From: JACVRW01 sp963771715
GTDB lineage: Bacteria > Actinomycetota > Thermoleophilia > Solirubrobacterales > Thermoleophilaceae
NCBI GenBank assembly: GCA_963771715.1
Contig: CAVYUQ010000006.1
Coordinates: 124,001 to 188,000 of the forward strand
DNA: 64,000 nt
Direction of reading: 5' to 3'
Shown: piece by piece, positions 36,529 to 46,190 of the stretch
How positions within the stretch are numbered: position 1 is the first letter of the stretch
How the letters are laid out: the number at the start of each line of letters is the position of its first letter
Notes under the pieces: generated by a model
Told to the model about the DNA's origin: nothing
Databases searched by the model: none
Seen by the model: the letters and a program-made list of their open reading frames with translations, nothing else
Position numbers and translations under genes: made by a program

Positions 36529-37625
36529 TCGCCCTTGAACCGCGGACGACGCTTCGTCAGGAAGGCGGAGATGCCCTCCCGTGCGTCCTCCGAGCCGAAG
36601 GCACGGGCGAAGCCCTCGGCCTCGAGGCGAAGTCCCTCGTCAAGCGACGGCTGCGCGGAGCGCTTCTTGATCTCCTCAATCGCAATCGGCGCCTGCTCGG
36701 CCAGCTTCCGCGCCCACGCCAGGGCCGTGTCGAACAGCTCGTGATCCGGCACGACCTGGTTCGCGAGGCCCACGCGGTGCGCCTCGTAGGCGTCGATCGG
36801 GTCACCCGTGAGGTTCATCTCGAGCGCCTTCGGCTCGCCCACCAGCCGCGGCAGCCGCTGGGTGCCGCCGAACCCGGGGATGAGCCCGAGGTTGATCTCC
36901 GGCTGGCCGAAGGTGGCGGACTCCGCGGCGATGCGGAAGTCGCACGCCATGGCCAGCTCGCAGCCGCCGCCGAACGCGATCGAGTTGACGGCGGCGATCG
37001 TCACGGTCGGCGACTGCTCCATGCCGCGCATGAAGCGGTGCACCGCCTCGACCAGGTCGGCGCCCTCGGCGTCGGCCGACATCTTCGTGAACTCCTTGAG
37101 GTCCGCGCCCGCGCTGAAGGTGAAGATGTTCGAGGAGGCGATGACGAGCGCCCGCACCTTGCCCTCGACGGACTCCCAGAGGTCGATCAGGTCCTTCACC
37201 GCCTGCGGCGAGAGCGGATTCGCGGGCGGCCGGTTCAGCCACGCGATTGCGATGTCGCCGCGGGTCTCGAGAAGAACGGTCTCGCGCTGGTCGCCGGCGT
37301 CCGGCTGTGGATAGGGGAAGAAGCCCTGGCCCGACTTCTTGCCCAGGCGGTTTTGTGCAACGAGCCGCTTGAGCACTGAAGGGGGTTCGAAGGCGTCTCC
37401 CCACTCTGCTTGAGCACGCTCGAGCTGCTCCAGGATCGTGTCCAGCCCGGCCTCGTCCGCGCGTGAGAACGGGCCTGGCAGGATCCCGGCGCCCATCATC
37501 ATCCCCATCTCGATGTCCTTCGCGGAGGCCACGCCCTCCTCGAGCACGAGACAGGACTCGACGAGGGTCTTGAGACCCATGCGCTCGACGATGGTGTCGA
37601 GACCCGACGCGCTAGCCGTGCTCAT
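36525..37625 (-). CDS. 3-hydroxyacyl-CoA dehydrogenase C-terminal domain / enoyl-CoA hydratase fusion
   Basis: 366 aa. Residues 1-110 are a 3HCDH C-terminal helical domain (EGVASAKDIEMGMMMGAGIL, GKKSGQGFFPYP). Residues about 115-366 are a crotonase domain with oxyanion-hole segments SAGADLKEF and NSIAFGGGCELAMACDF and catalytic Glu in FGQPEINLGLIPGFGGTQ. It hydrates enoyl-CoA in beta-oxidation. The extra dehydrogenase half has no NAD domain and presumably pairs with the product of the gene immediately upstream, whose end it overlaps by 14 nt. Order is reversed relative to FadB. Confidence 0.9.
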   Translation of the reverse strand: MSTASASGLDTIVERMGLKTLVESCLVLEEGVASAKDIEMGMMMGAGILPGPFSRADEAGLDTILEQLERAQAEWGDAFEPPSVLKRLVAQNRLGKKSGQGFFPYPQPDAGDQRETVLLETRGDIAIAWLNRPPANPLSPQAVKDLIDLWESVEGKVRALVIASSNIFTFSAGADLKEFTKMSADAEGADLVEAVHRFMRGMEQSPTVTIAAVNSIAFGGGCELAMACDFRIAAESATFGQPEINLGLIPGFGGTQRLPRLVGEPKALEMNLTGDPIDAYEAHRVGLANQVVPDHELFDTALAWARKLAEQAPIAIEEIKKRSAQPSLDEGLRLEAEGFARAFGSEDAREGISAFLTKRRPRFKGE

Positions 37626-38484
37626 AGAACCCCTTCCCGGTCTTCTGGCCGAGGTCCCCGGCCGAGACGAGCTCCTTCATCCGCTTCGAGACGTAGAAGC
37701 GGTCCCCGTAGGACTCATGCAGGTGCTCTGCCGTGTGGAGGGCGATGTCGAGGCCGGACAGGTCGGCTAGGAAGAACGGCCCCATCGGGATGGTCCCGGA
37801 CTCCTTGATCACCTTGTCCACCTCGAGCGGGTCGAGCTCGTCCTCCTCGGTCACGCGCCACACCTCGGAGGCCGAGGAGATCAGGATCCTGTTCACGACG
37901 AAGCCCGGGACCTCGCCGCAGCGGACCGCCGACTTGCGGATCGCCTGGGCGAAGTTGGCGGCCGTCTGCATCGTCTCCTCCGACGTCTCCTCGCCCTCGA
38001 TCACCTCGATGAGGCGCATCATCGAAGCGGGCCAGAAGAAGTGAAATCCCACCACCTTGTCGGGCCGAAGGGTCGCCTCCGCCATCTCGGTAACGGATAG
38101 CGATGAAGTGTTGGACGCCAGGATCGCGTGGCCGGGCGTGACCTCGTCGAGCTCGCCGAAGACGGCCTGCTTGATGTCCATGCGCTCGGTCACAGCCTCG
38201 ATCGCGAAGTCCACGTCACCGAAGCCGTCGTACTCGGTGGTGCCGGCGATGCGCCCGAGGATCTCCTCGCGCTGGCGGTCGGCGTCCTCCTGGGTGATCT
38301 TCTCCTTGGCGACCAGCCCACCGAGCTGTGCGTCGGTCACCTGCCGGGCCTTCTCGAGACCGGTGTCCACGAACTCCTGCTTGACGTCCTTGAGGACGAC
38401 GGGGATGCCGGCGGCAGCGATCACCTGAGCGATCTCCCCGCCCATGGTCCCCGCCCCGACCACGGCAGCTTTGAAGACGAACAT
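37612..38484 (-). CDS. 3-hydroxyacyl-CoA dehydrogenase
   Basis: 290 aa; oxidises L-3-hydroxyacyl-CoA to 3-ketoacyl-CoA with NAD+. Rossmann site AAVVGAGTMGGEIAQV (about 7-22), active-site region ILASNTSSLSVTEMA, GFHFFWPA (catalytic His) and C-terminal VPGFVVNRIL with GKKTGKGFYEHG-like ending (GQKTGKGFYEHG). Together with the overlapping 3HCDH_C/crotonase gene it reconstitutes the two central steps of the beta-oxidation cycle. Confidence 0.93.
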   Translation of the reverse strand: MFVFKAAVVGAGTMGGEIAQVIAAAGIPVVLKDVKQEFVDTGLEKARQVTDAQLGGLVAKEKITQEDADRQREEILGRIAGTTEYDGFGDVDFAIEAVTERMDIKQAVFGELDEVTPGHAILASNTSSLSVTEMAEATLRPDKVVGFHFFWPASMMRLIEVIEGEETSEETMQTAANFAQAIRKSAVRCGEVPGFVVNRILISSASEVWRVTEEDELDPLEVDKVIKESGTIPMGPFFLADLSGLDIALHTAEHLHESYGDRFYVSKRMKELVSAGDLGQKTGKGFYEHG

Positions 38485-38569
38485 GGCGCCGGAGGCTAGC
38501 GGAGCCCCGCGCCGCCGGGTGCCCGAACAGCAGCACCGAGGGGGCGAACCTTTCGACCGTCCTGCTTAA

Positions 38570-38586
38570 GGCTTGGTATGCAAGCC
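38570..38586 (+). promoter_or_regulatory. Palindrome enclosing the start codon of the second DUF559 gene
   Basis: GGCTTG (38570-38575) and CAAGCC (38581-38586) are perfect inverted repeats around the ATG at 38578. As DNA this could be an autoregulatory operator (AbiEi proteins bind inverted repeats in their own promoters); as RNA it would put the start codon in a hairpin loop. Confidence 0.3.
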
Positions 38587-39480
38587 CTAGGCAGGACAGT
38601 CGAAGCGAAACTGGCCCTAATGGCCGGCGCCCGTCATGGGGTCGTGACGCGCTCGGACCTATTCAGTGCGGGTGTCACGCGCCAGGAGATCCGGTCGAGG
38701 CTGCGGAGGGGCGACCTGATCCGCGTGCACCGGGGCGTGTATCGCGTCGGGCACCGGGCGCCCAGCATCGAAGCCACCTACCTCGCCGCTGTTTTGGCCG
38801 CCGGTGAGGGCGCACTTCTGAGCGGGCGGGCGGCGGCGCATCTGTGGGGGCTCATGAAGGGGACGCCTCCGACGCCCGAGATCACCGCCCGGACCCAACG
38901 ACGAATCGAGGGAGTCAAGACCCATCGCGAACGCGGCCTCGACCCCCGTGACGCGGCGGTGGCACGGGGCATCCCGGTCACGACCGTGCCGCGCACGCTC
39001 GTCGACCTCTCCTCAAAGCTGTCGTTAGAGACGCTGGCACGCGCCTGCCACGAGGCAGGGGTGCGCTACGGCACAACGCCAAATGCCGTCGAGGCCGTCC
39101 TGGCGCGCCGGCCGAACAGCCCAGGCGCGAAAAAGCTCCGCCGAGTCATGAGCGGCGACGTGAAGGTCACCCTCAGCAAGCTCGAATCCCACTTCTTAGA
39201 GCTATCTACGCACCGAAGGCCTGCCGCTTCCGATCACCAACAAACCAGCCGGCGGCCGCCGTGTCGACTGCCGCTGGCCAGACCACCGCCTGACCGTCGA
39301 GCTCGACGGCTACCAATTCCACAACTCCCGGCACTCGTGGGAGCAGGATCGGCGTCGCGAGCGCGAGGCCCGAGCGCGTGGGGACGACTTCCGCCGCTAC
39401 ACCTACGGCGACGTCTTCGAGCGCCCGGCGCCGATGCTCCGGGAGCTGCGCTACCTGCAGGCCCGCCTCGTCCTCCGCCT
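38578..39480 (+). pseudogene. AbiEi-type wHTH / DUF559 protein, second copy, frameshifted
   Basis: Same architecture as the gene at 8.5 kb: wHTH segment ARHGVVTRSDLFSAGVTRQE followed by IRSRLRRGDLIRVHRGVYRVG, then AAVLAAGEGALLSGRAAAHL and GIPVTTVPRTLVDLSS. The frame breaks near 39205; the nuclease-like end continues in the next frame (RRVDCRWPDHRLTVELDGYQ, then DRRREREARARGDDFRRYTY). After the conserved end near 39470 there is no stop in that frame for some distance, so the exact 3' end is uncertain. It converges on a damaged SRPBCC gene. Confidence 0.65.
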
Positions 39481-39905
39481 CGACCACGAAGCGGTAGAGC
39501 GTGCGGCGCAGGGCGTCCCGGAGCGCGCGGCGGATGAAGATCGCGTCCGCGATGCCGGCGAGCGGGCCGTACTTCGCGAGCTCGTAGTCGAGCGTCGAGC
39601 TCGATCTCGGCGCCGTCCGGCGGCGGGCGCCACACGCAGCGGTCTGGGTGCCCATCAGTGCTTCCTCGAATACCTGCGTGGCGAAGCGGTCGCCCCGTGC
39701 TCGACAACTGTCTCGGTGACCCTCCCGCGCCCTTCCGGCGACGACTCCCAGACCACCCGCGCGCCCTTCGCGGGCCACTCCGGCGCGAGCTCCAGCCGGC
39801 GCGCGAAGCCCTCCACGAAGCTCGGCCAGCGCTCCACGTCGATCCACAGCGCCAGCGCCTCGGCCGGGCCAGCGGCACGGCCGCGCGGGCGCTCGCCGTC
39901 CTCAC
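39450..39905 (-). pseudogene. SRPBCC/polyketide-cyclase-like protein, several frameshifts
   Basis: Directly after the PadR-family regulator. Pieces of a START/SRPBCC-type protein are visible in different frames: ALALWIDVERWPSFVEGFAR and GRVTETVVEH in one, GDRFATQVFEEALMG and WRPPPDGAEIELDARL in another, and DYELAKYGPLAGIADAIFIR with a helical end in a third. At least three indels are needed for a protein of about 150 aa. Coordinates are approximate. PadR/SRPBCC pairs are common regulator-effector neighbours. Confidence 0.5.
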
Positions 39906-40349
39906 TTGCCGTAGACCTCGTGCACGATCTCGTCGATCGAGGCCTTCACCGAGTCGAGGAAGGGCCGCACCTCCTCGACGAGCCGCGCATATTCGGCGCG
40001 CCCCTCCGCGGTGAGCGAGTAGTAGCGGCGCGAGCGGCGCTCCGGGTGCTCCCACTCGCCCTCGATGAGCCCGCGCGCTCTCGAGCTGCCGAAGCAGCGG
40101 GTACATCGTGTTCGGGTTCACCGACAGAACGCCGGCGGTCATGCTCCCGATGCGCTCGATCAGCTGGTTCCCATAGCTGGGCCTCTCACTGATGAGGTGG
40201 AGCACGAGCAACGGGAGGACCGCGCGTCGCCGAAGCTCCCCGGTGAACGGGTCCTGCGCCCGCCTGCCGGGGGCGACAGCCTCTTCGATGCCCCCGGCCT
40301 GCGCGACCGTCTCACGGACGGCATCGCGGCTGCGCTTCTTGCCCGCCAT
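39902..40349 (-). pseudogene. PadR-family transcriptional regulator, one frameshift
   Basis: Winged-helix regulator. An N-terminal basic extension is followed by the PadR core (LLVLHLISERPSYGNQLIER, SVNPNTMYPLLRQLE). The frame shifts near 40078 and the rest (GLIEGEWEHPERRSRRYYSL, TAEGRAEYARLVEEV) ends at a stop at 39902. One-base correction gives about 149 aa. It probably regulates the SRPBCC gene that follows immediately. Confidence 0.75.
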
Positions 40350-40371
40350 ACGCGGGCATTGTTACGTCTAA

Positions 40372-41547
<1,176 letters not shown>

Positions 41548-41577
41548 TGCTCTGTTGCTCCTTATTCAGACGCCCGA

Positions 41578-41593
41578 TTGACTCGTCAGTCAA
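41578..41593 (-). promoter_or_regulatory. TetR-type operator-like palindrome upstream of acyl-CoA dehydrogenase
   Basis: TTGACT-CGTC-AGTCAA is a perfect 6-bp inverted repeat with 4-nt spacer, 31 nt upstream of the acyl-CoA dehydrogenase start. It resembles the TTGACTgac/gtcAGTCAA operators bound by TetR-family fatty-acid-degradation repressors in actinobacteria. The regulator is not in this window. Confidence 0.5.
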
Positions 41594-41609
41594 CGGTGTA
41601 CCCCAGAGG

Positions 41610-41744
41610 TTACAGCAGGAAACGCACGACCACGTAGATACCGCCCGCGAGCGCGCCGAGCGTGAAGACGAGCAGCCCGATCTGGTCCGGATAGACCGCG
41701 GGCCGGCCGGGCGCGAGGCTCCGGCGGCGTAGGCGCTTCCACAT
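41610..41744 (-). CDS. 44-aa single-pass membrane protein
   Basis: Small ORF with a basic N-terminus (MWKRLRRRSLAPGRP), then YPDQ and a hydrophobic helix at about residues 22-42 (GLLVFTLGALAGGIYVVVRF), ending in TAA. Positive-inside rule predicts N-in topology. ATG 41744 is 17 nt from the divergent ATG at 41762, and the gene fills an otherwise empty gap upstream of acyl-CoA dehydrogenase. No family recognised; composition and spacing support it as a real small gene. Confidence 0.55.
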   Translation of the reverse strand: MWKRLRRRSLAPGRPAVYPDQIGLLVFTLGALAGGIYVVVRFLL

Positions 41745-41761
41745 CGGGTCAGACTACCTCC

Positions 41762-42169
41762 ATGGACGCCTTCGGCACAGTTCTGATCGCGGTCTCGCTG
41801 CTCGCCGTGGTGATAGCGGCGGTCTCCTACTGGGGAAGCGGCCGCATCTACAGCGGGCTCGGCCGCGGCGACCTCGAACTCGAGCGCGACCGGCCAGCCG
41901 CGGCCGCATCGGCGGCGGAGGCCCAGGAGGAGATCCGCCAGATGCTGGAGGCGAAGTCGGCCCGCCGCGAGGCCCGCGGCGAGGCGCCCATCGACGTCGA
42001 CGCGGAGCTCGCCTCGCTCACGAGCGCGCCGGGCGCGACCGACCCAGCCCTCCGCGAGGAGGTGCGCCAGCTCGTGATCGCGCGCAACGAGCGGCGGCTG
42101 CGCCAGGGCAAGGAGCCGCTCGAAGTGGAGGCGGAGGTGGACCGCCAGCTGCGCGACCTCGGGGGGTGA
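41762..42169 (+). CDS. Single-pass membrane protein with coiled-coil tail
   Basis: 135 aa. N-terminal membrane helix at about residues 5-24 (TVLIAVSLLAVVIAAVSYWG), then an Ala/Glu/Arg-rich cytoplasmic part with two similar helical units (AQEEIRQMLEAKSARREARG and LREEVRQLVIARNERRLRQG), each followed by an acidic EPLEVEAEVD-like or APIDVDAEL segment, an internal duplication. Function unknown. Confidence 0.7.
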   Translation: MDAFGTVLIAVSLLAVVIAAVSYWGSGRIYSGLGRGDLELERDRPAAAASAAEAQEEIRQMLEAKSARREARGEAPIDVDAELASLTSAPGATDPALREEVRQLVIARNERRLRQGKEPLEVEAEVDRQLRDLGG

Positions 42170-42204
42170 TTTCGGCCCCCATGCGGGTATAGGGTGGGCC
42201 TCGT

Positions 42205-42549
42205 ATGGCCGACGACCGACGTTTCGACCTCGAGGACCTGCTGCTCCGTCCGGGCTGCTACTTCAACCCCCAGACCGAGATCATGGTCGTGGTGGACGAC
42301 TCCCCCACCCTCGACGCCGAGATCTTCAACATGGAGCCGTTCGAGGGCGCCGACTGGGTTCTGATCGCGGACGAGGTGCCCGTGGACGACGCGCGCCGCG
42401 ACGAGCTGCTCGAGACCTTCCAGGCAACCTACGGGGACGGCGACGGCCGCAGGATCAGCCAGGCCATTATCGAGGGCGACGACGACCACGTCGACGACGA
42501 CGAGAACAAGCCGCCCGAGCCGGACCCGGACGACGAGCTCGAGCCCTAG
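42205..42549 (+). CDS. Conserved acidic hypothetical protein
   Basis: 114 aa, strongly acidic, especially the C-terminal 30 residues (Asp/Glu/Pro). The N-terminal part has FDLEDLLLRPGCYFNPQTEI followed by a beta strand MVVVDDSPTLDAE. No domain recognised. Follows the coiled-coil membrane protein by 35 nt and may share its transcript. Confidence 0.65.
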   Translation: MADDRRFDLEDLLLRPGCYFNPQTEIMVVVDDSPTLDAEIFNMEPFEGADWVLIADEVPVDDARRDELLETFQATYGDGDGRRISQAIIEGDDDHVDDDENKPPEPDPDDELEP

Positions 42550-42555
42550 GCCCGG

Positions 42556-43690
42556 CTAGGCCGGCGCGCCCGTCTCGTCGAGGCTTTCGCGCAGCTCGCG
42601 CACCTTCTCGCGGTACGCCCGCTCGCTCCCGCCCGAGCAGGTACGAGCCCCAGCGCACGCCGTTGTGCACGTGCGGCACCTCGTCCGCCAGCAGGTAGTC
42701 GAACACCAGCGCCACGCGCTCTTGGCCCAGCTCCATCAGCTTCTTGCGCCGGTGCGAGTGCCGCCACATCGCCCGCTGCTCGCTCGTGCCGTTGAAGAGG
42801 CACAGCCGGCCGAGCAGGTCGTAGGCGTAGATCGACTTGAAGTACGAGAAGCCCACCGGGTAGTCGCCCCACTTGCAGCCGAGCTGTTCCTTCATCAGCA
42901 GGTCGTGGAGCTTCGCGTGGCGCACCTCGTCCCAGTTCTGGCGCGCCATGTCCACGTGGAAGTCCCACGGCATCTCAGGGTGCTCGTGCGAGTTGCGCGC
43001 CATCAGCTCGGCGGCGCTCAGCTCGGCGTCCATCAGCCCGTGGAAGAAGTGGCGCTGCTCCTCCGGCTCGATCGGCACGTGGTTCTCCGCGCCGTTCACG
43101 TACAGGTCGCGCGACAGGTACGGGTCGCCGTGCTCGGTCACCTCCACGAAGTCGTCGCGCGCCGGCTCGTCGAGCGGCGGCAGGATCCGCAGCTCGCGCG
43201 GCGGCTCGCGCAGGCGCACCGGCAGCGCGCCGATGTCGTCGTCGAAGCTGCCGTGACCGTCCGTGTGCCGCTCCTGGCGCTCGACGATCTGGGTGAGCAG
43301 CCGCAGCGAGGGCTCGTCGGCGACCGGGTCGAGATTGTCCAGGTGGATCCGCATCGCGCGCACGAGCGCCGGCTTCGCCTCGGTGTACGCGACGGTCAGG
43401 TACTCCTGCGCGCTCTCCGCCTTCGCCATGCGGTCGAGCAGCCGCTCGAGCTCCGGCGACGGCGAGCCCGGGTACTCGCTCGGGTGGCGCAGCTCGTAGA
43501 GCCGGCGCTTGATCTTCGTGAGCGCGCGGGCGTCGTCGTGCACGTGGTCGCCGAGCGCGTACTTGCGCTCGAAGCTCGGCTCGAGCGGCATCCAGCCGTT
43601 GGTGAAGTGCACGAGCTCGCGCAGCACGTGGAAGTAGTTCGAGAAGCGGCTGGCGTTGTCGTCAACGTCGTAGCCCAGCGGTCTCTTCAT
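42556..43690 (-). pseudogene. Ferritin-like (DUF455-type) protein, one frameshift near the 3' end
   Basis: About 375 aa. Two helical regions carry the carboxylate/His pattern of ferritin-like diiron proteins: GLMDAELSAAELMARNSHEH and ARQNWDEVRHAKLHDLLMKE, plus LLADEVPHVHNGVRWG. The frame shifts near 42640 after RWGSYLL, and the last about 25 residues end at TAG 42556 in the next frame. Start ATG 43690 (KRPLGYDVDD), overlapping the ATP-grasp stop by 29 nt. Coupling to an ATP-grasp ligase suggests they act together; substrate unknown. Confidence 0.7.
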
Positions 43691-45068
43691 CCGCGCCCTC
43701 CTCTGCGAGTAGCCGTTCACGGTGCCGGCCCACGACGCTCGGCAAGAGGCCGCCGCCGGCGGAGACGTTGATCACGGCCTTGTCGGAGATCCGCGTGATC
43801 ATCCCGGCGTAGCGCCCGCCCAGCCCGAACGGGTTGATGTTGAAGCGCTTGAGGCGCATCTGCACGTGGCCGTCCTCGACCGCGGGGAACATCTCCTCCG
43901 GGACCGGCACGTACTCCTGCACCACGTAGTCGCCCTGCGGCGCGTGCTCCTCGATCAGCCGGTCCCACTCGGCCTGGGGCGTCTCCATGCCGAGCGAGAC
44001 GCCGTGCCCGCCGTAGTCGGACGCCGGCTTCAGCACGAGCCGCTCGCGGTTGTCCGAGACGAACGCGAGCAGGTCCACGACCCAGTCGCCGTACGCGGCC
44101 CGCCCCTCGCGCAGCACGCGCGTCCACGGGATCGTCTCCTCGATCGCGCGCCGCTCGTCGGGCTCCACCAGGTGGGCGAAGCGCTCGTCGGCCAGCAGGG
44201 CGAACAGCTTCTTGTTGTTCGCCACCCGCGCGCGGAACGGGTTCACGATCGCGGCGCGGCGGTCGCGCGCGGCCGCGATCAGGTCGCCCTCGGGCAGGTC
44301 CTCGAGCAGCGCACGGCGGTAGACCAGATGCACCGGCTCGCCCTGGACGCGCAGCATCGAGCCGTCGTAGGCCACCTCGTCGAGGGTGGCGTGGAGCGCC
44401 TCGACCCCCGCCTCCTTCGCCGCGGCGCAGATGATCCGGAACTCGGGCACCGACGGGCTGCCCTCCACGTCCACGAGCGCGAGCCGCGGCGTCTCCGGCA
44501 GGTCCGAGCGCTCGCCGCGCAGCTCGCGGTAGGCGGCCAGCAGGGTCTCCACCAGCACCGGCAGCATCGGCGTGTACGAGGTCTCGAACTCGGCGCTCAC
44601 GCGCGGCAGCTCGATCGCGCGGCGCAGGCCCTCGTAGAGCACGTCGGTGTAGCCGATCCCCGCCGGCGAGTCGGCGTTGAACTCGAGGAACTTCACGTCG
44701 TAGCCCTGGAGGAAGGCGTCCAGCCGGCAGATCTTCAGCGGCCGCGAGAAGCCGGGGTCGAGCCTGATCAGCGCGTCCTCGGCGGGCGGCACCGCGAGCT
44801 CGTCGCGCAGCCGCTCGTCCTCGGCGTAGGCGTCGCAGAAGCGGTCGAGCACCTGCGAGAGGCACGCCACCGCCCGCCGCACCCGGCGCAGCTGCCCCGG
44901 CGACACGAAATGCGGCATCAGCACGAACGGGATCGTGTTGCCGGCGAACACAACGTCGTGCTCCGCGAGCCAGCCCTCGATCTCCTGCTCGATGCCGGCG
45001 CAGCGGTCGCCGAGCTTCGACAGCTCGACCAGATGCTGCAGCTTCAGGTTGTTGACGTGGTCGATCAC
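43662..45068 (-). CDS. Circularly permuted ATP-grasp / glutathionylspermidine-synthase-like protein
   Basis: 468 aa from GTG 45068. Contains the GSP-synthase-like core: ALIRLDPGFSRPLKICRLDA, VKFLEFNADSPAG, and ATP-binding residues in LVLKPASDYGGHGVSLG and GDYVVQEYVPVPEE; the C-terminal strand is LGGRYAGMITRISDKAVINV with a Gly-rich end. Such enzymes ligate an amine to a carboxylate using ATP. No glutathione or spermidine gene is nearby, so the natural substrate is open. Overlaps the ferritin-like gene and is divergent from the antiporter gene (36 nt). Confidence 0.8.
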   Translation of the reverse strand: MIDHVNNLKLQHLVELSKLGDRCAGIEQEIEGWLAEHDVVFAGNTIPFVLMPHFVSPGQLRRVRRAVACLSQVLDRFCDAYAEDERLRDELAVPPAEDALIRLDPGFSRPLKICRLDAFLQGYDVKFLEFNADSPAGIGYTDVLYEGLRRAIELPRVSAEFETSYTPMLPVLVETLLAAYRELRGERSDLPETPRLALVDVEGSPSVPEFRIICAAAKEAGVEALHATLDEVAYDGSMLRVQGEPVHLVYRRALLEDLPEGDLIAAARDRRAAIVNPFRARVANNKKLFALLADERFAHLVEPDERRAIEETIPWTRVLREGRAAYGDWVVDLLAFVSDNRERLVLKPASDYGGHGVSLGMETPQAEWDRLIEEHAPQGDYVVQEYVPVPEEMFPAVEDGHVQMRLKRFNINPFGLGGRYAGMITRISDKAVINVSAGGGLLPSVVGRHRERLLAEEGADEETAGLRR

Positions 45069-45104
45069 CCTCGCTTCGAGGTTACCCCGTAAGGTTCCCG
45101 CGCC

Positions 45105-46190
45105 ATGCGCCCGGTCTACTACCTCGGGGTCTTCATCCCGGTCGCGATCGCCGTCGAACTGGCGCACGCGGACCCCAATACTCGTGTTCGGCGCCGCGGC
45201 GCTCGGCGTGATCCCGTGCGCCGCGGTGATGGGCGAGGCCACCGAGGCGATCGCCGCCAAGACCGGGCCCGGCATCGGCGGCCTGCTGAACGTGACGTTC
45301 GGCAACGCCCCGGAGCTGATCATCGCCTTCTTCGCGCTGATCGAGGGGCTTCAGGAGGTCGTGAAGGCCTCGATCGTCGGCTCGATCATCGGCAACGTGC
45401 TGCTGGTGATGGGCGCCGCGTTCGTGGTGGGCGGCTGGACCGCGCGACAAGCAGACGTTCAGCCAGACCGCCGCGCACGCCCAGTCGGGGATGCTCACGC
45501 TCGCGCTGGCCGCGCTGATCTTCCCCGCGCTCTTCCAGCTGATCCACGGCGGCAGCCTTCCGGGCGTCGGCGACGAGCGCGTGGACTTCGGCTCGGACCT
45601 CGAGAAGCTCTCGCTCGGCGTCGCGCTCGTGCTGCTGGTGAGCTACGCCGCCGGGCTGTGGTTCTCGCTGAGGACGCACCGCGCCGTCTTCAATCCCTTC
45701 CAGAGCGAGGCCGAGGAGGAGGCGCACCACTGGCCGGTCCGGCGTGCCGGCGATCTACCTCGCGCTGGCGGCCGTGGCGGTGGGCGTGATGAGCGAGATC
45801 CTGGTGGGCTCGATCAGCGAGGCCTCGGAGGACATCGGCCTGTCCGAGTTCTTCGTCGGCGTGTTCATCGTGGCGATCGTGGGCAACGCGGCCGAGCACT
45901 GGGTGGCGGTGCTCGTGGCGGCCAAGGACAAGATGGACCTGGCGGTGAACATCGCGATCGGCTCGAGCGCCCAGATCGCGCTGTTCGTGGCGCCCGTCCT
46001 GGTGCTGCTCTCGTTCGTGGTCGGCCCCGACCCGATGGCGCTCGTCTTCAACGGCTACGAGCTGGGCGCGCTGCTGTTCGCGGTGCTGATCGCCAACCTG
46101 GTCACGCAGGACGGCGAGTCGAACTGGTTCGAGGGCGTGCAGCTGCTGTCGCTGTACGCGGTGCTCGGGCTGGTCTTCTACTTCGCCTGA
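45105..46190 (+). pseudogene. Calcium/proton antiporter (CaCA/Cax family), three frameshifts
   Basis: Integral membrane exchanger. Both alpha-repeat signatures are present: NVTFGNAPELIIAFFALIEG in the first half and VAIVGNAAEHWVAVLVAAKD in the second, with about ten hydrophobic segments in total. The coding frame changes near 45172, 45445 and 45735; correcting three single-base errors gives about 360 aa, the Cax size. Ends with LLSLYAVLGLVFYFA at TGA 46190. Function: export of Ca2+ in exchange for H+. Confidence 0.75.

Noticed and set aside
36525..37625. Horizontal transfer or pseudogenisation of the crotonase fusion
   Set aside because: Composition matches neighbours and both domains have intact motifs; an architecture variant is the simpler reading.
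39434..40192. Plus-strand frame continuing from the DUF559 gene into the SRPBCC/PadR region
   Set aside because: Only the first few codons fit the DUF559 family; the rest is antisense to SRPBCC and PadR motifs.
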